Shown here one piece after another: positions 54,424-63,300 of a stretch of 64,000 nt of DNA. The DNA comes from Flavobacterium sp. 90 (GTDB lineage: Bacteria; Bacteroidota; Bacteroidia; Flavobacteriales; Flavobacteriaceae): positions 5,766,001-5,830,000 of the forward strand of contig NZ_SMGE01000001.1 in assembly GCF_004339525.1 (NCBI RefSeq), read 5' to 3'. A program made the translations under genes and the position numbers. The notes beneath the pieces are model-generated. The model ran no database searches. It saw only the letters and a program-made list of their open reading frames with translations, and was not told where the DNA came from. The stretch's first letter is position 1, and every line of letters begins with the position of its first letter.

Positions 54424-57039
54424 ATGAAAAAAGATAAACACGACTTAATAAGATTAGCTAAAAATTACTTAAGAGGTGAAGAAATTGACAAGGAAACTTT
54501 TAATGAATTATATGAAGGCCTGATTCAATATGAGCAATTTGGTTATGCTACAGAAATTATTCTAACAAGGATTGAGGAAATAGAAAAAAAGGGGGAAACA
54601 ATAGCGCTAAAAACTTATCATGAATTAGCCCGAAATATCTATAAAGACACTACTCTATCCGGTTATTTTAAATTTGAGAAAGCTTTGAATGTTTTAAAAA
54701 CGCATTGCAAATTAGATACTACAGTAGATTGTGAAACACTGGGAATTGCAGGAGCTATTTATAAATACAAATGGAAATTTGACCATCAGTTCCGAAATTT
54801 ATTAAAGTCCAGAGCCTATTATAAAAAAGGATATCAGTTATGGAAAGAAGATCATTCACGCCTTTCTTCTGAATATACCGCTATAAACTATGCTTATGCA
54901 AATGAATTAATTGTGGTTAAGAGTCTGGAACAACTTTCGGAAATAGAAGGAGTAACAGATGAAGTGATAAAAAAATTCAATACTTCACAAAATGTACGGA
55001 AAGAAATTATATATACTTATGTAAACGACGATCTCTCGGTAAAAACGATTGGTCCTGACAATTGGTTTTATGCTACTATAGCCGAAGCTTATTTTGGAAC
55101 AAGACAATATGATAAAGCTAGACATTTTATAGAACTTTATGTTTCTAAAATTGAGGAGACTTGGAAAATACAAACATTTGCTCAACAGCTTTATCAGATT
55201 GCCTCATTTCAGGAAACAGAAAAAAGATTTAATCAGCTACCAAATGATCCTTTTGAAACAAAAAAAATAGATGCTAAAAAGCAGAAAGAATGCTTTTTAG
55301 CATTAGAAAAGAATGAAACGGAAAACTTAAGTTCTTCAGAGTTTGAATCCAAAAAAGAAGGTAAACTCGGAATTGGACTATCCGGAGGAGGATTCAGAGC
55401 TGCCTTATTTCATATAGGTGTTTTAGCCAGTCTGGCTGAAAAAGACAAATTAAGAGATATCGAAGTAATATCATGTGTATCTGGAGGTTCTATAATTGGA
55501 GTTTATTATTATTTAAAATTAAAACACTTACTAGAAACCAACGAAGATAAAGATATTGACAAATGCGCTTATGTCAAAATTGTTAAAGAAATTGAGATTG
55601 AGTTTCAGGCTGCAGTGGAGAAAAATCTAAGAGTTCAGGTTTTCTCCAATTTCTTTAAGAATGTCAAAATGTACTATACAAAAAATTACTCCCGAAGTTA
55701 CCGATTAGGTGAATTATATGAAGAGTATTTTTATTTGCCACTATTTAACAAATATTTTGATAAGAAAGTAAAAGCAATTTATATGGATGATTTGCTTATC
55801 AATCCTAAAAATGCTTCAAACTTTAATATCTATAATGATAATTGGAAAAGAAAAAATAAAATTCCTCAATTAATACTGAATTCCACAGCTGTAAATACCG
55901 GACATAACTGGCAATTTACAGCTACTTGGATGGGAGAACCACCAACATACATTTCGGATGTTGTTGATGTAAAACCAAGATTACGCAGAATGTATTATCA
56001 AAATGCCCCTGAACCTTATAAAAAATTTAGATTAGGATATGCTGTCGCGGCTTCTTCTTGTGTACCCGTTCTTTTTGAACCTTTATTATTAAGCGATTTG
56101 TATGAGGATATTGATTTAGAATTAATAGATGGAGGCGTTCATGACAATCAAGGTATTGCCTCTATATTAGAACAAGAATGTACTTCTGTTATTATAAGTG
56201 ATGGTAGTGCCCAAATGGCAAACAATTATAAAGGTGTTTCTAATGAAGTATCGCTTTTTTTAAGAGTAGACACTATCCTGCAGGAACGTCTAAGAGAAAT
56301 ACAATTACTTGATTTGAAATCCAGAAAGTATAGCGAAAGCATTAATCAACTTTATATAGTGCATCTAAAAAAAGGATTAGGTCAGCTTCCTGTAAGTTGG
56401 ATTAACTGTACTGATGTGAATAGAAAAATCCTTCATGACAGCGAAATCGAAGACGTCAATGAACTATTAGATTATGGTTTGATGAAAAAAATTCAACAAC
56501 AACTCTCAGAAGTCAGAACGGATCTGGATTCATTTAATGAATTAGAATCTTTTGCACTAATGTATAGCGGATACCAACAAACTACTCATGAAGTTGATTA
56601 TACATTTAGCGATAAACCAGTACAATGGAACTTTAAAAAAATTGAATCAAGTTGTAGACTCCCTGAAAAAGAAACGCAATTAATGGATCAACTTAAAGTA
56701 AGTACTTATGTCCCTTTCAAAATTGTGCGCCTTTCTAAACTATTGCAATATACTGTTGCGGCATTCGGTATTGTCATATTAATACTTTTGATAAATATAT
56801 TCTATAAAAATTGGGAATCTCCTGTCCCGATTTTCAAAATTACTTATCAGGAAGTAGGTGTAGCAGTCATCCTGATTGTCCTTTCCATATATTATAAGTT
56901 TGCCAAATACATAAATATTGAAAGCTGGATAAAGAAAAATATATTTTATATCATCATCATCTTTTTTGGTTTTTTATTATCTAACATTTACTTATTGTCT
57001 TTCAATAAATTATACAATAAAATAGGGAAAATGAAATAA
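54424..57039 (+). CDS. patatin phospholipase with TPR-S-like N terminus
   Basis: An 871-residue protein. Residues 1-290 are helical repeats with TLGIAGAIYKYKWKFDHQ and RAYYKKGYQLWKEDH, like the TPR-S (DUF4071) region of conflict-system proteins. The patatin domain starts near 314: the oxyanion loop GGGFR is at 321-325, the nucleophile is Ser353 in SCVSGGS, and the dyad Asp is Asp569 in LIDGGVHDNQG. Three membrane helices lie near 775-860, so the lipase is membrane-bound. It would hydrolyse membrane phospholipids when activated. It follows the TIR/ATPase pair after a 183-base gap. Confidence 0.87.
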   Translation: MKKDKHDLIRLAKNYLRGEEIDKETFNELYEGLIQYEQFGYATEIILTRIEEIEKKGETIALKTYHELARNIYKDTTLSGYFKFEKALNVLKTHCKLDTTVDCETLGIAGAIYKYKWKFDHQFRNLLKSRAYYKKGYQLWKEDHSRLSSEYTAINYAYANELIVVKSLEQLSEIEGVTDEVIKKFNTSQNVRKEIIYTYVNDDLSVKTIGPDNWFYATIAEAYFGTRQYDKARHFIELYVSKIEETWKIQTFAQQLYQIASFQETEKRFNQLPNDPFETKKIDAKKQKECFLALEKNETENLSSSEFESKKEGKLGIGLSGGGFRAALFHIGVLASLAEKDKLRDIEVISCVSGGSIIGVYYYLKLKHLLETNEDKDIDKCAYVKIVKEIEIEFQAAVEKNLRVQVFSNFFKNVKMYYTKNYSRSYRLGELYEEYFYLPLFNKYFDKKVKAIYMDDLLINPKNASNFNIYNDNWKRKNKIPQLILNSTAVNTGHNWQFTATWMGEPPTYISDVVDVKPRLRRMYYQNAPEPYKKFRLGYAVAASSCVPVLFEPLLLSDLYEDIDLELIDGGVHDNQGIASILEQECTSVIISDGSAQMANNYKGVSNEVSLFLRVDTILQERLREIQLLDLKSRKYSESINQLYIVHLKKGLGQLPVSWINCTDVNRKILHDSEIEDVNELLDYGLMKKIQQQLSEVRTDLDSFNELESFALMYSGYQQTTHEVDYTFSDKPVQWNFKKIESSCRLPEKETQLMDQLKVSTYVPFKIVRLSKLLQYTVAAFGIVILILLINIFYKNWESPVPIFKITYQEVGVAVILIVLSIYYKFAKYINIESWIKKNIFYIIIIFFGFLLSNIYLLSFNKLYNKIGKMK

Positions 57040-57068
57040 ATCATTATTAATTTTAAAACTGAATTATC

Positions 57069-57977
57069 ATGAAAATAAATAAAGATTGGCTAGTTTCAGA
57101 TACGGATGCGGAAAAAATAAAAAAACTGGTTTCTCCAAACGCACGTTATATTATTATTCCAAAATATTTGGTTATTCATTACACTGCAGGTGATACTGCA
57201 GAATCTGCTATTAATTGGTTTATGACGCCACAAGACAAGGGTAATCCTGACCGAATTGCAGCACATATTGTTGTAGATGTAGATGGTTCAATTACTCAAC
57301 TAGTCCCTTTTAACAGAAGGGCTAATCATGCAGGATATAGTGTTTGGGATAAAATATCGGGATTTAATGATCATGCCATAGGCATAGAAATCGTTAATCC
57401 TGGCTATTTAGAAAAATTACCTGACGGAAGTTACAGAAGACATATTGGACAAGACAAAAACAAGAAGCCTGTTTATAAGACGTACCCTGCTTCTATTGCC
57501 TCTAAAATTTATGTTGGCGATCATAAGCATAAGTTCTGGACAGATTCTGATAATCATCTTTGGTTTCAATTTCCAAAGGCACAACTAGATGCTGTATATG
57601 CATTAAGCGACTTGCTTACAAAACATTACCAACTGATTACTGCTATTGGTCACGACGATATTTCGCCTGCGCGAAAACCAGATCCGGGTCCTGCATTCCC
57701 TTGGGATGATTTCAAAAAGGCTGTCTTTGGAAAAACTGATTTTGTTGGCAGAATATTTAAGGTTACAGAAAATGGCACCAACTTTAGAAGCACCCCATCA
57801 AAAGAAAATACACCAATAAAAAGCCTTAAAAAAGATTATGAAGTTGGACTCATTGAAACCAATGGCTCCTGGTATAAAGTCTATTTAGTAAATGAAAGAA
57901 AAGACGTCGTTAATCCTGATGGCAGCAGTAAAAAAGAAATTGGATGGATACATAATTCGTTATTGATTTTGAAATAA
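57069..57977 (+). CDS. N-acetylmuramoyl-L-alanine amidase with SH3-like tail
   Basis: A 302-residue peptidoglycan amidase of the Amidase_2 (PGRP-like) type. Zinc and catalytic residues are suggested by YLVIHYTAG, RRANHAGYS and the late GHDDISPARKPDPGPAFPW. Residues from about 230 form an SH3-like wall-binding domain (GRIFKVTENGTNFRSTPSKE, then GSWYKVYLV). There is no signal peptide, as in phage endolysins or colicin-like toxins, so it needs lysis or a pore to reach its target. It lies 29 bases after the patatin gene. Confidence 0.88.
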   Translation: MKINKDWLVSDTDAEKIKKLVSPNARYIIIPKYLVIHYTAGDTAESAINWFMTPQDKGNPDRIAAHIVVDVDGSITQLVPFNRRANHAGYSVWDKISGFNDHAIGIEIVNPGYLEKLPDGSYRRHIGQDKNKKPVYKTYPASIASKIYVGDHKHKFWTDSDNHLWFQFPKAQLDAVYALSDLLTKHYQLITAIGHDDISPARKPDPGPAFPWDDFKKAVFGKTDFVGRIFKVTENGTNFRSTPSKENTPIKSLKKDYEVGLIETNGSWYKVYLVNERKDVVNPDGSSKKEIGWIHNSLLILK

Positions 57978-58061
57978 AAATTAATTATTTCTATACTTTC
58001 TATTTGTCATTATTCGAATGTAGGTTGAAACAAAATAGTGAATAACCAAACAAAGTTTACA

Positions 58062-59351
58062 ATGAATGAAACTATTAAAATATTTATATCCTATGGAGTT
58101 ACGGATAATAATCAGGTAATACCAGATCTCATTAAACTTGATTTTGATAAAATACTGAAAAAAAGTGGCGACACCAATATCAAGCTTACCTTTGACCGTG
58201 AGTTCTTAAACGGAGGAGACAAATGGGATGATCGCATCAAGGAAGAACTACGTTCTTCAAACGTTATTTTCTTTTTGCTAAACGACAAATTTCTTAAATC
58301 AGAATATATTAAAAATATTGAATTTGCGGAATCAATCAGAAGAACTGATGTGAAAATATTTCATGCCAAACTATTTAAATGTGATAATTACGAAGGCCTA
58401 AGCGGCATACAATCCATCAATCTGAGTAATCTCCCGTATCTGGATATGACGGAAGAGGAATATGAAAACAATGATAAAAACAGATTTGAAATAAAACAGA
58501 TAGCCTATCAACTATTTGTAGAAATCAAATCCAATTTCGGCAACAACACCAGCGCAAAAACAGATAAATATGTAAAGCCATCGGCAGAATTACTTAAGCT
58601 AATAATAAACAGAAATGAAGAAATAGGAGCCTTCAAATCTTTGGTTAGAAGAGCAAATTCACCTAATTGCAATATGTTTGTCTATGGTGCAACAAGACTC
58701 GATGTCCCTAAATACTTTAATTATCGTACCGATGAAACAGTAGAAAACATACCAGCATATCTATCAGTTAACAATCCATGCTATATGGATTTAAGAATGT
58801 TTAAGAATGCATCTTTTGACCTTGATTTACTTGCAAATTTCATTTCTGAGGTAAGACGAATATTTTCCCCTAAAACGGATACTGAAACTACTTTTGCAAC
58901 TATTAATGAAGGTGTGTCTTTGTTGTATGATGGCCTTGCTGATTTCAGTATCAAGAGGTTGATAATACCTTTCTCATTTGGGGAATTAGATGCAAATGAT
59001 GAAATTTATATAAAATGCTTCCTAAAACTTTTGAGTTTTTTTGATTTTGTTAAACCTGACAACTCAAAAACATATCTCTATTTTTTAATCCAAATTCAAG
59101 ATTATAATGTTAAAGATTCCAAACTCTTTAAGGCTTTGAAAAAACATTATGGCATAAAAACATTTAGCATACTAAATGAAATACAGCTTTCTGATCTTGA
59201 GAAATGGAGTGAAATGGTAAATGAAGACAAACAATCAGATATCATGAAAAAAATTGAAAATGAATTAATGGCTGATGATAAAAGATTCCCTACCCGAATG
59301 GAATATTTGCGTAAACCTATAGAAAATGCATTAAACGAATTTTATAATTAG
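58062..59351 (+). CDS. TIR-domain protein with inactive-STAND-like C terminus
   Basis: About 429 residues from the ATG at 58062; an in-frame GTG at 58038 would add eight. Residues 1-140 are a TIR/SEFIR-type domain: IKIFISYGVTD, KLTFDREFLNGGDKWDDR, then SSNVIFFLLNDKFLKSEYIK and a candidate catalytic Glu at 87 or 90. From about 165 it has NRNEEIGAFKSLVRRANSP and NMFVYGATRLDVPKYF, then IIPFSFGELDANDEIYIKCF, in the pattern of an inactive P-loop NTPase without Walker motifs, as in iSTAND domains. Its stop is 5 bases from the MoxR gene start. Confidence 0.7.
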   Translation: MNETIKIFISYGVTDNNQVIPDLIKLDFDKILKKSGDTNIKLTFDREFLNGGDKWDDRIKEELRSSNVIFFLLNDKFLKSEYIKNIEFAESIRRTDVKIFHAKLFKCDNYEGLSGIQSINLSNLPYLDMTEEEYENNDKNRFEIKQIAYQLFVEIKSNFGNNTSAKTDKYVKPSAELLKLIINRNEEIGAFKSLVRRANSPNCNMFVYGATRLDVPKYFNYRTDETVENIPAYLSVNNPCYMDLRMFKNASFDLDLLANFISEVRRIFSPKTDTETTFATINEGVSLLYDGLADFSIKRLIIPFSFGELDANDEIYIKCFLKLLSFFDFVKPDNSKTYLYFLIQIQDYNVKDSKLFKALKKHYGIKTFSILNEIQLSDLEKWSEMVNEDKQSDIMKKIENELMADDKRFPTRMEYLRKPIENALNEFYN

Positions 59352-59356
59352 AAATC

Positions 59357-60394
59357 ATGGTAAAAACGATACAAATAACACGGGAAAAAGACATTGAAAA
59401 CTATCTGCCATCAAAGGCTTTAGAAAGTACTATGGATATGGCATTGGCATTAATGCGTCCTTTATTGCTTGCGGGAAAACCTGGTACAGGAAAAACTGAT
59501 TTTGGGCATTGGTATGTAACAAATGCGAATAAAATGAAAGCCGAAAAAGGTGAAGAAACTGAGTTTAACAATGTATTTCAGTTCAATACAAAATCTACGT
59601 CAGTATACAATGATTTATTCTATGTATATGATGCTGTTTCTCATTTTCGGGATAAGGCAGGTGATAAAGATATTAGTGAATTCATAACCCTTACAGCTTT
59701 AGGGAAGGCAATGGTCTGCGCTAAAGGACTGAAAAACATTAAGGAAGCTAGATTAAAAAAAATAGCCACCAATTCTCAATTAGACCTAAAAGAGGCCAAA
59801 CCCAAAAGTTTAGTAATCATTGATGAAATTGACAAAGCGCCAAGAGATTTTCCTAACGATTTACTGCATGAAATTGAGCATCTTTCTTTTACCATAAAGG
59901 AAACTTCTCCAATCATAACTATAGAATTAAATGATGAAGAAAAAAAGAATGTGATCATACTCCTCACCAGTAATGATGAAAAGAATTTGCCAGACGCTTT
60001 TTTGAGAAGGTGTCTGTTTCACTATATTGAATTTCCTGAACCTATCCCATTAAAGAAAATAATTCTGAGTAAACTGCTGGGAAGAAAACTTACTATTGAA
60101 GAAAACAAAAAGATAGATAATAGTGAAGAATTAAATGGATTTGAAGGATTGAATGACAAAATTGAAATTTTCTACAAAATTTTCCATAACAATTCAATAG
60201 AAAAAAAAGCTTACACTGCCGAATGTATCCAATGGATCAATTATTTACATGGAAAAAAATTACTACATCTTCCTTTGCAGGATTACCAAGTGACTTTATC
60301 GGCACTATTGAAAAAAAATGAAGATTTTCATGAAGCTGTAAAAATGCTAAAAAAAATGGAAGCAGATAAACTAATAGCAGAAAAGCAGGTATAG
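59357..60394 (+). CDS. MoxR-family AAA+ ATPase
   Basis: A 345-residue AAA+ ATPase. Walker A is GKPGTGKT at 40-47, Walker B is LVIIDEIDKAP near 152-160, sensor 1 is in VIILLTSNDEKNLPD and arginine finger candidates follow in AFLRRCLFHYIEFP. MoxR ATPases act as chaperones with vWA-domain partners; here the partner is the adjacent giant membrane protein, starting 4 bases after this gene. It would supply the NTP-driven step of the island. Confidence 0.9.
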   Translation: MVKTIQITREKDIENYLPSKALESTMDMALALMRPLLLAGKPGTGKTDFGHWYVTNANKMKAEKGEETEFNNVFQFNTKSTSVYNDLFYVYDAVSHFRDKAGDKDISEFITLTALGKAMVCAKGLKNIKEARLKKIATNSQLDLKEAKPKSLVIIDEIDKAPRDFPNDLLHEIEHLSFTIKETSPIITIELNDEEKKNVIILLTSNDEKNLPDAFLRRCLFHYIEFPEPIPLKKIILSKLLGRKLTIEENKKIDNSEELNGFEGLNDKIEIFYKIFHNNSIEKKAYTAECIQWINYLHGKKLLHLPLQDYQVTLSALLKKNEDFHEAVKMLKKMEADKLIAEKQV

Positions 60395-60398
60395 AATA

Positions 60399-63300
60399 AT
60401 GGAAGAAGCTAACAAAAATCTCAATAACCATTTTTTTCTTTATGAGGGTTTACTGGACTCTCTTAAAGAGAAAGGATTCTCTGTGGATATTGAGGATTAT
60501 GTTGTAGTAGCTCAACTCAAAGATCAATTATTGGATGGAAGTATAACATTTGATGAATATAAATTCTATTTGGCAGCTATTATCTGCAGAACAGAAGACG
60601 AACAACGAGAGTTTTATTTATTATTTGAAAATGAACTTCAAAAAAAGAAAAATGAGTTACATACGAAGCACCAAATCCTGAAGGAGAAAGTTGACGATAT
60701 ATACAATCAGAAAGCTGAAGAAGGAAAAATAATAAGTGAAAAACTAAGAAGAATTATCATAATCACTCTAAGTTGTTTCTCTGCTTTGGCTATTGTTATT
60801 TTGTTATTTATGCCAATTATAAAGACAGATGATTACAACGTAAAGAATTTTGGAAACCGTTCTATCGGTCATATTACAACAGATACCCCTATTGAATTTT
60901 CAATTTATGATAACCCTAAGAATTTACCTAAAAGCGCAACTCATCAGAGTTGTTGCGAACGCTTATTTGGCAAAGCAACAGATACTACCCGTTTAAAGGT
61001 AAAATGGTATATTGAGGGAGATACAATATCCAACAGCACCATAAATTATAAATTTAAAACTCCAGGTAAAAAAATGGTACAAGTCACTTTTGGAGACTTT
61101 GATACAATACCTAAAAAATATCCCGATATAATGGTCTGCGAACCTTGTCCAAAAATTAATATCCCAAAAAAAATATATCAGGGTGAGGACACAAAATTCG
61201 TTGCTAAATCTTCAAAAAACAAGCCGTTTGTCTGGGTGGTTGATGGGCAGAAAATGACTTCAAATGATAGTGTATTGATTAAGCAATTTGAAAAAGGAGA
61301 ACACCACATCAGCTGTAAGACAGAGGGCCAGCAATGTGATCATAATAAAAGCTGTGACCAACTTTTTACTGTAATTGACCGTAATGAATTTAAAATAGAT
61401 GTACATGTAACTCCTCCAAGTAATCCAAAACCAAGTTATTCGTCATTTTTTTATACCTTAGTTTTACTCTTAGTATTACTCTTTGTAATTTTGACACTAA
61501 CTTTATTTGTCCCTTATTTATATGAAAAGTATGCCAATATAATTCGGAATTACTTCAAAAAACTAAACCACAAAAAAGCAGAAAAATACCTAAATGATGT
61601 AAGGGAACCTTTATTCATAGGTAACAAACCTCCCATAGATATTTCTTTTTTTAACAAGGAAAGATTAATCAAAAGAAAGGAAGCTATTCGACAATTAGGG
61701 TTGGACTTTCAAAAACGAATTGCCACAGAAGACAGCAAACTGAATTTGCCAGGCACTATCAATGCAAGTATCAAAAACTATGGATTAATAACTCCTTTAT
61801 ATCAAAATAAAAACAAAAAACAATCCTATCTTATTATCATTGATACAAGTAATGTTAATAGTCCGTTGGTTAAACTACACATTTTTGTATCTAATTATTT
61901 AAAAAATTACCCAGCAGATTTTGACGTTTATTATTATTATAAAGATCCTTTAAAGGTTTATAAAAACGACCCCGAAGCTACGATTGATATCAACACGCTT
62001 AAAGATAAATTTTATGAATCTGTACTTATTGTATTTGATGATGGTTACAATTTTTTAGATCCTAATTTTGGTGAGGTGTATAAGCCAGTAACCAAAGAAT
62101 ATAGTTATTGGATACAACGGGTTTTAATAACACCAATCCCATCAGATGATTGGTCTGTTAGTGAAAAAATACTTGCTTCCTTCTTTCATATTGTTCCAGT
62201 AGATGATATTGGTTTACTTTCTATTTTTTCATTATTACAAAAAGGCAGTTACAATCAGAAAATTATTGGAGCGAAAGATTTTAATAGCTATAGTATCAAT
62301 TATGTTGACTTCGAAAATATTGAAGAATTAAAAGATTACATCACCAAAAATACTAAAGAAGGGAATGTTATAAGCAATCCTTTATTTCAATGGATTTGTG
62401 CCATAGCGGTATATCCGAAAATTACCTGGGAAATCATCCTCACAATTGGAGCTACCATAGACGAAAATATGGTTACTTATGAAAATGTACTTAAGATATG
62501 CCGAATAGCATGGGTACAACACAGTATGTTTCCAACACAGATTAGATTGGAGTTGTTAAAAGAGCTTGATATTTTGGTTGAGATAAAGGCTAGGAAAACC
62601 ATTATTGTCTTATTGGAAGAAGAGTCGATTATACTTCCAAATACTTTTTCGGATAATGAAAGAAAGATTCAGCTCACCTATAACAAATTCATTTTGTATG
62701 CTATTGATCCAAAAGAGTTTCTAAAATACCAAGATGTAGAGAAGGAATTTTTAAAATTGTATCAGCAGGAAAAATTTATTGACTTACCTTTAAAGGTTTA
62801 CTTGCAGGGGAATAACCCAATGAAACCAAATGAATGCTGGAAAAGTCCTTTAGAAATTAATGAGACAAAAAATCTGGATCATCTGGAGTATTATTACAAT
62901 ACTAAAACCAAAACCATTTCCAAACAGTCCATTGCTAAAAGAATAAAAAAGTTACTAATTTCATTTTGCCTGTTATCATTGGTGTCCCTATTAGCAATAA
63001 TTTTTGTTGGTAGTAATGACTTAGGGAACAAAAAAGCAACAAAGTTAGTTGGATTAGAAAGAAACCAAGTAACTTCGTCGTGGAAAATTAATCTCACTAA
63101 AAACGAATGTTATAATGCCTTTAATCCACAAAGACTAATTGTAAAAAATGGCACAAAAGTAGTTTTTGAGAGTGCATTGCCAGCAAAAGGCAACTCAATT
63201 AAGCTAAAAGATTTCCAAAATGTGTATAACCATAAATTAGTATTTCAGCTTTTCTCTGATACTGATAAATATATAACTAAAACCATAAAAGCGGGTCAGG

